A stretch of DNA of 59,216 nt from Phycisphaeraceae bacterium (lineage in GTDB: Bacteria > Planctomycetota > Phycisphaerae > Phycisphaerales > Phycisphaeraceae). The stretch covers positions 1-59,216 of the forward strand of contig JADLFV010000119.1 of the NCBI GenBank assembly GCA_020849625.1, written 5' to 3'. Made by a program: the position numbers and the translations under genes. Within the stretch, counting starts at the first letter, position 1; each line of letters begins with the position of its first letter. The notes under the pieces are model-generated. The model worked only from the letters and a program-made list of their open reading frames with translations, searched no databases and had not been told where the DNA came from. Below, piece by piece: positions 43,051 through 52,723 of the stretch.

Positions 43051-45740
43051 TGAACACCACATTGATACACGGTTTTCGTGGTGGGATGATTGAGGCGCTG
43101 TCGGTGCTTGGGCTGCTGCTGGCCGCCGCGACGGCGATGGCGGCCGATCCGCCCCTGCTGCTGGGGCCTGCCGGTCGAGAACGCACTGTCCGATTACCTG
43201 ATGGACGTTTGGCGGCTATGTACGTCCGCACGGACGGCACGAGTGGAGCAGTCTATTCCTCCGATGAAGGATTGACCTGGACCGCACCGCGGGCTGTTCC
43301 CAGTGGCGCTACGGTCAAGTGGTGGATGGTCCAGACGATGCTTGATAGCAACGGATCGATCCACGGCTTTTACAAGGAGCCCCGCGGCGATTTCAGTGAT
43401 CCCAGTTCAGCCACCATCAGCACAGAGAAGTTCCTGGACATATGGCACGTACAGACCACTCCCGAACCGTTAACTATCCAGAATTCGGCCAGCTTCTCCT
43501 ATAAGTATGAGATGGATCAGGATCCTGGTACATATAGTCAGATCGATCTTGATGCCAACAGTCTTGATGATTTCCTGGGTACTTCGGGAATCAAGAACAC
43601 CGGCGTCAGCGGCGCAACGGACGGCCGAACGATCACTATTAACTCCAACCGTCCCAGCCCCAGCCAGTTCTACAACGCGACGGGGGGTACCAGTATCTGG
43701 GATACCGTTAACTATTCTGCGGAAATCCCTTACACCGTAGAGGTCAGGATTAAGAGAATCAGCGGCGATGTCCACCTCGGCTCCAGTGCCAATGGCATCA
43801 GTGATGGATGGTTAGATATAGGTACCGTGGGGCAACAGTGGGGTTTCGAGTATCCGACACCTCTGGGCACACAGGACAATACAAACGACTTTCACACGTT
43901 TCGAATTGCCTATAGCGGAAGCACAAATGGGGACAGCTTCTGGGTATGGCGGGACAGCGAATTGCTCAACAGTGGCCTGGTGCTTACAGACGGATATACC
44001 GCGGGCACTGTGAAGCGATTGGTCCTGGGTTCCATCAGTACCACATATGGTACGGGTGTCACCGAAATCGACTACTTACGTTTCACGCAAGGGGCATACG
44101 CACCACCCGGCGCTACGACCGATGCCCAACAGTGGGGCAGCGGTAGCGCTATCCACCTTGGTTGGGAAGGTGGTATGCAGGGCCAGCCCATTCAATTGAG
44201 CAATGGTCGGATCGTGCTCCCAATGCAAGAATGGCAGGGGGGGGTGCCCCTTGGCCCACCGACCGGGCCGAACTACGTCACGACACTGTACTCGGATGAC
44301 GATGGCGCTACCTGGATCAAGTCCGACGCTCGCCTCGTAGCTCCGGTGGACAACGTGTACAACGGTGTCGGCGCCGGCATGGTCGAGCCGGTGATGCTTC
44401 AACTCAACGACCAGCGTCTGTGGATGCTCATGCGGACGCAGACTGGCAAATTATACGAAACCTTCTCCAGTGATGGCACGACATGGTCCGATGCGACTCC
44501 TACGCCGTTTCACAGTTCAAATGCTCCGGCGCAGTTGATCCGTATGGCCGATGGGCGAATTGTCATGTTCTGGTGCAACGCGCAAGTGATCCCGCGCGTT
44601 AGCGGGCAGATCGTCCAGTCGGGTCGCGATGCTCTACATGCGGCCGTTTCCCACGACGACGGGCAGACTTGGGTCGGCTTCCGCGAAGTGCTCCTCTACC
44701 CGGACCGCAACCAGTCACCTCCCCAAGGCGTGGATTTCGGCGCGGGTTATCCCATTGCCCGGCTAAATGTCGACGGGACGATGATCCACCTGACCACCGG
44801 CCAGCTAAACCGGTACGCTCTGTGGATCGACCCCGACTGGTTAGAGGAGAAGAGCCACAGCGATGATTTTTCCAATGGGCTGGGACAGTGGAGTACTTTT
44901 AAGCGCGTTGGCTCTCCGGAGCCTGGTTGGCAGGCTCGCGTACCAGGGGCAGAACTGATCGCCGATCCAATGGGCAGTGGCAATCAGGTCCTGCATTTGC
45001 GGAAGGACAACTTGTTTGAACCTGCTGACGGAGCGACGTGGAATTTCCCCGCCGGCCAACGTGGCGTATTGACCATGCCGGTCATGATCCGTTCAGGTTT
45101 TGATGGTGGCGTTGTGGCTCTAGAAGATCGTTTCTTCGATCCGATTGATGCCAACTCTGAATCAGATGCGATATTTTCCTTCAGGATCAATTCCAACGGC
45201 CGCTTGGGCGGCGGCAGTACCATTCTGCCGTTCGATCAGTGGATTACACTTAAGATGTTCTGGGATGCGGAGCAGGGTTGGCTAAAAGTCATCGCGGACG
45301 AGACACAGGCGTTGCTGGTAGATATGAATGACCAGCCGTTTGGTGGCGTGAGCTATCTTCACCTGCGATCAAGCGCATTCCTCTTGGATAGCGACGGATT
45401 CATGATTCGCTCTGTCAGTGTGGTTATCCCTGAGCCAGGCGACGCCAATGGTGATGGCATGGTGAACCTTAGTGATCTGCAGGTTCTTGGTGATAATTGG
45501 CAGTCAATCTCAGCGGATTGGACGACGGGTGATTTCAATGGCGACGGTATCGTTGACTTGTCCGATCTGCAGGTGATGGGGGACAACTGGGGCATGGGGA
45601 CCGTTCAAGACATTGCATTCAGTGAAGCGTTGGGGCTTGCCGATGTCCATGTTCCGGAACCGACAACGTGCGTCTACGTTGGCTTTGCACTCATCATGGT
45701 CTTCCAACGCAGCTTGCGCCGAAATGTAGGATCAGAATGA
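43050..45740 (+). CDS. multidomain sialidase with inserted LamG module, dockerin-like repeats and PEP-CTERM
   Basis: An 896-residue surface protein. Signal peptide (LSVLGLLLAAATAMA), then a sialidase propeller starting with SSDEGLTW; a LamG-like module (about 145-355, FSYKYEMDQDPGTYSQIDLD) interrupts the propeller, which then continues with Asp boxes SDDDGATW, SSDGTTW and SHDDGQTW to about residue 600. A second beta module follows, then GDANGDGMVNLSDLQVLGDNW and DFNGDGIVDLSDLQVMGDNW repeats and a PEP-CTERM end. It lacks the YRIP motif seen in the 56.8 kb sialidase, so its true hydrolase activity is uncertain. It could be a glycan-binding protein or an enzyme acting on unusual sialic acids. 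Confidence 0.82.
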   Translation: MNTTLIHGFRGGMIEALSVLGLLLAAATAMAADPPLLLGPAGRERTVRLPDGRLAAMYVRTDGTSGAVYSSDEGLTWTAPRAVPSGATVKWWMVQTMLDSNGSIHGFYKEPRGDFSDPSSATISTEKFLDIWHVQTTPEPLTIQNSASFSYKYEMDQDPGTYSQIDLDANSLDDFLGTSGIKNTGVSGATDGRTITINSNRPSPSQFYNATGGTSIWDTVNYSAEIPYTVEVRIKRISGDVHLGSSANGISDGWLDIGTVGQQWGFEYPTPLGTQDNTNDFHTFRIAYSGSTNGDSFWVWRDSELLNSGLVLTDGYTAGTVKRLVLGSISTTYGTGVTEIDYLRFTQGAYAPPGATTDAQQWGSGSAIHLGWEGGMQGQPIQLSNGRIVLPMQEWQGGVPLGPPTGPNYVTTLYSDDDGATWIKSDARLVAPVDNVYNGVGAGMVEPVMLQLNDQRLWMLMRTQTGKLYETFSSDGTTWSDATPTPFHSSNAPAQLIRMADGRIVMFWCNAQVIPRVSGQIVQSGRDALHAAVSHDDGQTWVGFREVLLYPDRNQSPPQGVDFGAGYPIARLNVDGTMIHLTTGQLNRYALWIDPDWLEEKSHSDDFSNGLGQWSTFKRVGSPEPGWQARVPGAELIADPMGSGNQVLHLRKDNLFEPADGATWNFPAGQRGVLTMPVMIRSGFDGGVVALEDRFFDPIDANSESDAIFSFRINSNGRLGGGSTILPFDQWITLKMFWDAEQGWLKVIADETQALLVDMNDQPFGGVSYLHLRSSAFLLDSDGFMIRSVSVVIPEPGDANGDGMVNLSDLQVLGDNWQSISADWTTGDFNGDGIVDLSDLQVMGDNWGMGTVQDIAFSEALGLADVHVPEPTTCVYVGFALIMVFQRSLRRNVGSE

Positions 45741-45845
45741 CTCACAGTAGTTGGCAGCGTGGGCGATGCGTAGCTATCGTTCTCGACCAAGTCGGGTTAA
45801 CATGGAATATGGTGCTTTAGAAGATAAGTATGGGGCTGTACCCTG

Positions 45846-46658
45846 ATGGCTACTGCAATGGCAAGTCGGCGTCTCAGAGGGTTCACGCTCATCGAGCTGT
45901 TGGTTGTCATCTCGATTATCACGCTTCTGATTGCCATATTGCTGCCAGCCTTGAGAGCTGCGCGTGAAGCGGGCCGCAGTGCAAATTGCCTAAGCAACCT
46001 GAGACAGATAGGCATCAGTTTGTCGGCGTATGCCTTGGACTATGAAGCTCACTATCCGCTTTGGGCATATGATCCGTCAGTCATGGGATCGGGCGGCAAT
46101 TGGGGGGACCTTTTGTACAAGACGTGGCCTCAATATGTAACCCAGAAGGGTTATTTTCATGGCGACATCCTGGTCTGTCCGACTCTGGTTAGTGAGGGGG
46201 CCAAAAGTGACCTGTCCGATGAGCTTGACATGGTGGTCGGCGCCTGGCCTGACCCCCTTGACCGACTCCGTGCTTCGCACTATGCCTACAACTACGTACA
46301 TGTGGGTTCGACTGCACGTGAATATTCCTGGCCAGCCTCGAGACGCTGGAGCACCACCGCCCGAATGGAGGATATTGCCAGACCGGGTGAAACTATTGTG
46401 CTAGCCGATTCAAGAGAATATGCAGAGCGGTCGGGCGGTCATCAGCTTGGGAGATTTATAGCAATGTCCGATGACCGTTACGATCCCTTCGCCTTTCGAG
46501 GTGGACCATATGCCGTCCACAACGCGAGGAACAATCTCAACATTGATTGGGCTGATGCTCATGCCAGTTCTGTACATGTGTCAGATCCCTTGAATCCATA
46601 TCCTGAACTCGGAAGTTTCACGCACAATATCGATAATAATTACTGGGACCGTATGTGA
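45846..46658 (+). CDS. pseudopilin-like protein
   Basis: Prepilin N-terminus [20 protein letters not shown] after a short basic leader, then [19 protein letters not shown]. The C-terminal [13 protein letters not shown] segment resembles a degenerate DG motif of the family. It follows the sialidase by about 100 bases. The short hydrophobic helix and extended C-terminal domain are normal for this planctomycete family. Confidence 0.82.
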   Translation: MATAMASRRLRGFTLIELLVVISIITLLIAILLPALRAAREAGRSANCLSNLRQIGISLSAYALDYEAHYPLWAYDPSVMGSGGNWGDLLYKTWPQYVTQKGYFHGDILVCPTLVSEGAKSDLSDELDMVVGAWPDPLDRLRASHYAYNYVHVGSTAREYSWPASRRWSTTARMEDIARPGETIVLADSREYAERSGGHQLGRFIAMSDDRYDPFAFRGGPYAVHNARNNLNIDWADAHASSVHVSDPLNPYPELGSFTHNIDNNYWDRM

Positions 46659-46727
46659 ACTACTGGTCGTATGCCCAGACTGCTAGCTCCACGGCCTACA
46701 CACCCACCAGATTGAGCGAAGTAAATC

Positions 46728-47672
46728 ATGATGAAGACACACATTCCTATGAAAAAGTTCAAGTTCATTTCCGCTGTGGGAACTCCTCTGGATGACCAGG
46801 AACGCTTGGACATGCAGGGGCTACAGATACACCTGAATGACCAGTGGGCCAGTGGCATTGGAGGAGTTCTGGTCGGTGGAACCATGGGGTTGATGCAACT
46901 GCTCTTGGATTCAACCTATGAATCGCTGATAGAAACAGCTTCAGAATTTTCGCGTGGGCGAGGCGAACTGTTGATCGGTGTCGGAGACACCAGTCTGGTG
47001 CGCACAATCAGCCGCATCAATATCGCGTGCCGTTATCCGATCGATGGTGTTGTGGCCATATGTCCGTACTTTGTCAAATTCTCTCAGGATGAGTTGGTTG
47101 ACTACTATCATCATCTTGCCGACGCATCAGCAGTGCCCCTTTTTGTCTACTATTTGCCGACGCTTACTGGGGTCAGTCTGGAACTGGATACCGTCCTGCG
47201 CATTGCACGCCATCCCAACATACACGGGATCAAATGCTCGTGTGATTTTGATTGGACTCGCCAACTGATGGACGCGGTCGAAAGCACGTTCCGCGTTATC
47301 GTCGCTCAAGCGGGCATGGTGGATTACCTCTGCAAACTCGGCGTAAAAGAGCAGTTAGATGGGATATTTTCCGTGGCACCCAGCTGGGTCGTGAGCATAG
47401 GAAGAGCAGCAGCTAGTAGTGATTGGCAGACTGCAGCACAGTATCAGGATCTTATGAACAACCTTTTGCGAGTGGTGCATCGCTACGGAGTCTTCCCGAG
47501 TTTTACAGCTCTCCTGAATGCTCGGGGAATACCGGGCAACTATGCACCACAACCGTATGGACCACTTAGCGAAAGCCAACGCTGCGCTCTGTGCGCCGAA
47601 CCGGTTGTACGTCAATTGCTCCGCTCTGGAATGGAGCGGGTTTCGGATGAACGGCGCAGTGTACAAGTGTAA
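46728..47672 (+). CDS. DHDPS/N-acetylneuraminate lyase family protein
   Basis: A class I aldolase barrel of the dapA/nanA family. The Schiff-base Lys is in NIHGIKCSCDF near residue 170 and the catalytic Tyr in LFVYYLPTLTG near residue 140. VLVGGTMGLMQL replaces the usual GTTGE sugar-acid motif, so specificity may differ from both DapA and NanA. The neighbours (sialidases, symporter, epimerase, NagA) favour cleavage of a sialic acid-like sugar to pyruvate plus an amino sugar. The C-terminal 40 residues are polar and exceed the family length. Confidence 0.8.
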   Translation: MMKTHIPMKKFKFISAVGTPLDDQERLDMQGLQIHLNDQWASGIGGVLVGGTMGLMQLLLDSTYESLIETASEFSRGRGELLIGVGDTSLVRTISRINIACRYPIDGVVAICPYFVKFSQDELVDYYHHLADASAVPLFVYYLPTLTGVSLELDTVLRIARHPNIHGIKCSCDFDWTRQLMDAVESTFRVIVAQAGMVDYLCKLGVKEQLDGIFSVAPSWVVSIGRAAASSDWQTAAQYQDLMNNLLRVVHRYGVFPSFTALLNARGIPGNYAPQPYGPLSESQRCALCAEPVVRQLLRSGMERVSDERRSVQV

Positions 47673-47710
47673 ACCACTGGTCATGCAGCGCATTCAGGAA
47701 CCCCCCAAAG

Positions 47711-49219
47711 ATGATTGACCTGGCTGTTATTATTGCTTACGTCAGTCTATGTATTGTGGCAGGTATCGCCTACAGCGGCCGGCCGCAGAATGCTGCCGAT
47801 TATTTTGTAGCAGGCGGCAAAATGCGAGGGTGGTTCAATTCCTGTCTTGTAGGTTTAAGTATTGCAGCCACGCTGTTCAGCGGCATCAGCTTTATCATGC
47901 TGCCTAGTGTATTCTTCAGCGGCGGTACTGCCTTTGCCTTGGGGTTGCTTTCTTTCCCTGTTGCCTGGATTGTGTTACGATTCTGGTTTCTACCTCGATA
48001 TCTGGGCGGACCACCGGGACAACAGCCTTACGACATTATCGAGCGCCGTTTTGGTGCAACGGTGCGTACGGCAGCAGCTGTCATGTTCTTGTTTATGAGG
48101 ATCGCATGGATGGCTGCGCTCATCTACGCTCCAACCATCGCCATCTTGGGTGCGTGGCAACTAGATAGATCATGGTTTTGGGTAATAGTCCTTACCATTG
48201 GCTTGAGCAGCACTTTTTATACAGTAATAGGCGGTATCAGAGGTGTCATTTTCACTGACGCGCTGCAATTCCTTATCATCGGTCTCGGTATCGTGTTCAC
48301 AGTTGGCTTCATTATCGTGAAATTACCGGTATCGATCTCAGAAGGAGTCAATAGCGTAGTCGATGTTGGGTTGTTTGATACATTTAATGTCTCACCATCA
48401 TTCACGACGATGACGGTGTGGGCGGTACTTGCAGCAACTATTGTCGGTAACTTGGGCAATTACATCGGCGATCAGATGTCGCTTCAGCGTTACTTGGCTT
48501 GCGGGGACATCCGTGAGTCCAGTCGCTCATTTTTGATCAACGTCTGCGGTTGTGCCGTGGTTTTTCTCATGCTGGCAGTAGGGGGTATTGCTCTCAAGAT
48601 GTGGTACCTGGCGGTGCCTGATGAGAGCTTACCTTCTAACGCGGATCAAGTGTTCCCTTATTTCATTGCAACGCGACTGCCAGTGGGAGTTACCGGCCTA
48701 TTAGTGGCCGCCATACTGGCCGCAACCATGAGCAGTATGACTAGTGGGATCAATACCGTCGCGGCGGTGATCACCCTTGATTTCCGAATGCGTTTTCGAC
48801 GAGGGCATCCCATGACCGATGCCCAGCAGTTGCGGTTCAGCCGGATCTCCAGTCTTGTGATCGGAGTGATCGCCACACTATCGGCTGGTCTCGTAGGAAA
48901 GATCGGTAGTATTTTTGATATTGTGCAGACACTGCTCGGAGCCTTGATGTGTCCCCTGTTTGCATGTGTCGTACTCTCAGCGTTACGGGTGCCGTTGGCG
49001 CCCAAGGCGGTGTTGTCTGGCATGGTGCTGGGAACCATTGCGGGATGGATTGTTGCTTGGTCGCCAATGACTAGCCTGTGGGTCGGACCATCAGCCTTTG
49101 CCGTCGCGATTCTATCTTCATTCCTGTTAAGCATGTTGATGCCAAAGTCATCAACGGCAGCTTTGCTGCACAACGATAAGCCGTCAGGATTGTCATACAG
49201 CATCGACACAAGTGAATGA
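47711..49219 (+). CDS. sodium:solute symporter (SSS family)
   Basis: A 502-residue transporter with about 13 membrane helices. Family features include GISFIMLPSVFFSGGTAFA near the start, YDIIERRFGATVRTAAAVMF and NYIGDQMSLQRYLACGD near residue 250, and AAILAATMSSMTSGIN in the second repeat. SSS members import sugars, sialic acids or amino acids with sodium. The 55.2 kb gene is a close paralogue. Substrate is unknown but a sialic-acid-like sugar fits the context. Confidence 0.87.
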   Translation: MIDLAVIIAYVSLCIVAGIAYSGRPQNAADYFVAGGKMRGWFNSCLVGLSIAATLFSGISFIMLPSVFFSGGTAFALGLLSFPVAWIVLRFWFLPRYLGGPPGQQPYDIIERRFGATVRTAAAVMFLFMRIAWMAALIYAPTIAILGAWQLDRSWFWVIVLTIGLSSTFYTVIGGIRGVIFTDALQFLIIGLGIVFTVGFIIVKLPVSISEGVNSVVDVGLFDTFNVSPSFTTMTVWAVLAATIVGNLGNYIGDQMSLQRYLACGDIRESSRSFLINVCGCAVVFLMLAVGGIALKMWYLAVPDESLPSNADQVFPYFIATRLPVGVTGLLVAAILAATMSSMTSGINTVAAVITLDFRMRFRRGHPMTDAQQLRFSRISSLVIGVIATLSAGLVGKIGSIFDIVQTLLGALMCPLFACVVLSALRVPLAPKAVLSGMVLGTIAGWIVAWSPMTSLWVGPSAFAVAILSSFLLSMLMPKSSTAALLHNDKPSGLSYSIDTSE

Positions 49220-50201
49220 CAATCCTTTTGATACACCACGACGCAATGCCATGGATGCATGTCCACCCCATTTGAGAGATCCTCTGACTGGGCCCTGCCC
49301 ATCAGTCAGAACGCCATTCACCTCTGAAGGTGAAATCGATGAGCAGGCCCTGTTGCGTCAACTTGAGAGGATGCTTGACGGGGGCGCGCGTTGCGTCATC
49401 CTCACCGCAGGCGACAGCCTGTTCAGCCTGCTGGATGACAGCGAGATTGAATGGCTGACCCGGCGTGTGGCCGAGTACGTCAGGGGGCGCGCAATGATGG
49501 TTGCAGCGACCAATACCTGGCCAACCCAAAAGGCGGCCGAGTTTGCTTCCTGGTGTTCTAAACTCAAAGTAGACATGCTCATGGTGCTGCCCCCTGACTG
49601 GGCCATGTCATGCACCGCCGAGTCTCTTGTCGCACATTACGGTGCGGTTGCAGAACACATGCCTGTAATGGTGGTGACAAATTATTTGCTGCCTCGACAT
49701 ATGCCGTTTCGTCTGGCATTGGTTGAGACATTGTTGAGCCGGGTACCGGGTGTCAGAGCTTTTAAAGATGATGTCGGCGGCGAGTTCGCCCACCGCTTGT
49801 GTCTTTTGGTCCACGATCGCTGCGCTGTCATCGCAGGCGGCCAGAAACAAAGCCATTTGAACATGATGCCATACGGCGTTGACGGCTATTTGTCCGTGCA
49901 CATGACGCTAAGACCCTCTATCGCGCAGGCCTACTGGGGAGCTGTGCAAAAACACCGCGAAGAACATGTCAGGCGAATCGTGAACGAATTGGACATGCCC
50001 CTCTTTGACTACGCTATAAACCACCGGGGTGGCTTTTCTGCGGTATTACATGGCATGATGGAGCTAGAGGGGCTCGGTACGCGCCATCGCAGGTTGCCGT
50101 ATTACTCGCTCAACGAAGATGAAATGGCACAGTTGAATGCCTTTTATCAGCAGTTGAGGGTACAGAGTGAATCGATCTTGTTCGATCATTCGTATGACTG
50201 A
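49212..50201 (+). CDS. second DHDPS/NanA family protein
   Basis: A class I aldolase-like protein, distant from the one at 46728. The Lys near residue 185 lies in GVRAFKDDVGG, with YLSVHMT and MVLPPDWAM segments typical of the barrel. GTG at 49212 overlaps the symporter stop, but an ATG at 49251 fits a shorter family-type start. Two divergent copies may split cleavage of two sugars, or one may be a lyase and the other a dehydratase. Confidence 0.75.
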   Translation: MNDNPFDTPRRNAMDACPPHLRDPLTGPCPSVRTPFTSEGEIDEQALLRQLERMLDGGARCVILTAGDSLFSLLDDSEIEWLTRRVAEYVRGRAMMVAATNTWPTQKAAEFASWCSKLKVDMLMVLPPDWAMSCTAESLVAHYGAVAEHMPVMVVTNYLLPRHMPFRLALVETLLSRVPGVRAFKDDVGGEFAHRLCLLVHDRCAVIAGGQKQSHLNMMPYGVDGYLSVHMTLRPSIAQAYWGAVQKHREEHVRRIVNELDMPLFDYAINHRGGFSAVLHGMMELEGLGTRHRRLPYYSLNEDEMAQLNAFYQQLRVQSESILFDHSYD

Positions 50202-50215
50202 GCACACTGAATACT

Positions 50216-51409
50216 ATGGCAAATATATTATTTCACAATGTACGTCTCCTGACTACCCAAGGAATTCGGGAAGATGCCTCCTTATACGTTGAGAATACTT
50301 ACATTAATGATATTTGTCCCACATCCGACAGCCTGCCCGATGATTATGAACGCATAGACGGTCAGGGAATGCTGTTGTCACCGGGGATGATTGATTTGCA
50401 CACCCACGGCATTCACCGCTATCTGTATGAGCAATCTGCCGAAGACATCGTCAGCGCTGCCTCAGCGCTCGCTCGTCACGGCACCACATGTGTTTTACCG
50501 ACGCTGTATACAGTAATGAAGAGAAACATGCTTTCGCATCTGGAGTCCCTTGCGGAAGCATTAGATCATGTCTCCGGCGTGTCCATGCCGGGCTTCCACC
50601 TCGAGGGTCCCTTCCTTCGCTTGCCCGGTGCGGGATCTGACACAGTTGATGGCGACTTAATACTTCTTGATGAGATTCTACATGCGTGTAAATACCGCGT
50701 GACAGCCATGTCTGTCAGTCCTGATACACCACATATCATGCCGGTTATCGAGCGGTTATGTGCATTGGGAATCAAGGTGTTTGTCACGCATACACAAGCT
50801 GACGAAAGCGTCAGTCTGCAGGCCATTGACCGTGGTGCTCGACATGGCACGCATTTTTACAACGTATTTCCGCCTCCAGCCGAACACGAGCCGGGCTGCC
50901 GGCCGGTCGGCATCGTCGAGGCGCTACTGTCAGATCCGCGTTGTACAGTCGATTTCATAGCAGATGGTGTCCACGTCAGTCCTACTGCCATCAAAGCGTC
51001 ACTCGCGGCAAAAGGCTTCGCAAATGTCGCATTGATTACGGATTCAAACATAGGGGCAGGTTTGCCTTCAGGTATTTATGAGACAACGTGCAAATATCCG
51101 GTCCGCATTAGTGAGGGAGATGCGGCCCGGGTGCATTTGCCAGGAGATCCGCGACATAATCTGCTCGCAGGTAGTTCACTAACTATGGACCGGGGCATGA
51201 ACAATTTGCTGAATTGGATTAACTCGCCAATAGAACAAGTGTTCTTCATGGGTACGAGCACGCCGGCTCGTATCGCCGGCTTGCAGAACAAGGGTGAGAT
51301 ATCACCAGGCCGCGATGCGGATCTCGTCTTATGGAGCATTGACCATCGCTCACTTGTTGTGGAACAGACATGGTCACTTGGCCAAATAGTATACAGGCGT
51401 TCTCATTGA
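50216..51409 (+). CDS. nagA: N-acetylglucosamine-6-phosphate deacetylase
   Basis: An amidohydrolase with metal and active-site segments: LIDLHTHG-like IDLHTHGIH, GFHLEGPF, FVTHTQADES, RHGTHFYNV, DFIADGVHVSP and LITDSNIGAG (catalytic Asp). It removes the acetyl group from GlcNAc-6-phosphate. At 397 residues it has the normal NagA length. It follows the second DHDPS gene by 14 bases. Base composition is more AT-rich than in the flanking genes. It links the locus to amino-sugar catabolism. Confidence 0.85.
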   Translation: MANILFHNVRLLTTQGIREDASLYVENTYINDICPTSDSLPDDYERIDGQGMLLSPGMIDLHTHGIHRYLYEQSAEDIVSAASALARHGTTCVLPTLYTVMKRNMLSHLESLAEALDHVSGVSMPGFHLEGPFLRLPGAGSDTVDGDLILLDEILHACKYRVTAMSVSPDTPHIMPVIERLCALGIKVFVTHTQADESVSLQAIDRGARHGTHFYNVFPPPAEHEPGCRPVGIVEALLSDPRCTVDFIADGVHVSPTAIKASLAAKGFANVALITDSNIGAGLPSGIYETTCKYPVRISEGDAARVHLPGDPRHNLLAGSSLTMDRGMNNLLNWINSPIEQVFFMGTSTPARIAGLQNKGEISPGRDADLVLWSIDHRSLVVEQTWSLGQIVYRRSH

Positions 51410-51672
51410 CAAATGCGACAAGTAAGTCACACGTGATGTTTGAAGCCCAGCAATAAGCACAGCACCATCATGACTGTTATTTCACAACAGCGAAAGATGG
51501 ATACATATGAATAGTACTGGCCAATACTATCGAGACTTGGGCATATCGATAAGGTTAGACAGCCTCAGCAGTATTGCCGGCCGGATGTCACACCATTCAC
51601 ACGATTAGGTGGTAACTATTACAGCAGATGGTTTCCCAATACCGGATGTTAATGTAATAGTGCGAGATACTC

Positions 51673-52704
51673 ATGAATCCATTGCGTCAATCTTCTATGA
51701 CTCACAAGGTGCTTGTTGTCGGTGCCGGCTCCATAGGCGAACGACACGCAAGATGTTTTGCAAGCACCGGCCGCGCAGAAGTGGGTGTGGTAGAGCCTTT
51801 AAAGCCAAGGCTTGACACGGTTAAATCTCAATATGGTTGGCGGTGCTATGCAAACATAAATGAAGCATTAAACGATAGCAAATGGACCACTGCGATCATC
51901 TGTACGCCCGCCAACACACACATAGAAATTGCGACTCAATGTTTGAACGGTGGGCTACCTGTGTTGATCGAGAAGCCGTTAGCGGTTGATCCCAGACAGA
52001 TTCACACATTTGCTCAACTCGTTAAACAGACTTCGATATCTGTTGGTGTAGCATATGTTCACAGAGCGCATCCAGCCATCGCAATCGTGCATGATATGTT
52101 ACATGACGGCCGTTTTGGAGGGCCCTTAGAATTGGTAGCTGCATTTGGGCATCATTTTCCAACGGCCCGACCAGCATACGCCTCAACATATTATGCACGT
52201 CACGAAACAGGGGGTGGTGCCATTCAAGACGCGCTCACACATGCGATGAACACAGCCGAGTGGTTTGTGGGCCCTATTACTCGTCTCGCTGTGGATGCCC
52301 GGCATCTACGTCTACCTTCTGTAGCAGTAGAGGACACTGTTCACATGATTGCTCGCCACGGTCAGGTCATGGCTGCATATTCCTCGTGTCAATGCCAGTG
52401 CCACAGTCAAGCCACGATTACAGTTGTCTGCGAAGATGGCAGTATACGTGCGGACCTGATACATAATCGTTGGTCTTGGCAGAAAGATCCGACCGGAGAT
52501 TGGATACATGAAGATACGCCACTCACATCACGTGATGCGTGGTTTGAAATACAAGCAAACGCATGGCTAGATGTAGTTGAAAAAGGCGTAAAACCTGCTT
52601 GTACGCTCATTGAAGCGTGGCAGACCCTGTTGGCAAATGTGGCAGCTCTTGACTCATCAAGACAGGATGGCCGGTGGAATGAGGTACACCAAATCTTTAC
52701 ATAA
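51673..52704 (+). CDS. Gfo/Idh/MocA-family NAD(P)-dependent oxidoreductase
   Basis: The Rossmann motif KVLVVGAGSIGERHARCF is followed by the diagnostic LIEKPLAVDPRQ segment (EKP motif) near residue 105. The C-terminal domain carries QDALTHAMN with Asp and His in active-site positions and VEDTVHMIA. Such enzymes oxidise or epimerise sugars. The region 51.4-53.4 kb is clearly more AT-rich than its flanks. ATG at 51673 is used; ATG at 51697 gives the usual start of the fold. Confidence 0.85.
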   Translation: MNPLRQSSMTHKVLVVGAGSIGERHARCFASTGRAEVGVVEPLKPRLDTVKSQYGWRCYANINEALNDSKWTTAIICTPANTHIEIATQCLNGGLPVLIEKPLAVDPRQIHTFAQLVKQTSISVGVAYVHRAHPAIAIVHDMLHDGRFGGPLELVAAFGHHFPTARPAYASTYYARHETGGGAIQDALTHAMNTAEWFVGPITRLAVDARHLRLPSVAVEDTVHMIARHGQVMAAYSSCQCQCHSQATITVVCEDGSIRADLIHNRWSWQKDPTGDWIHEDTPLTSRDAWFEIQANAWLDVVEKGVKPACTLIEAWQTLLANVAALDSSRQDGRWNEVHQIFT

Positions 52705-52723
52705 GACCAAGGTTCACCAGCCA

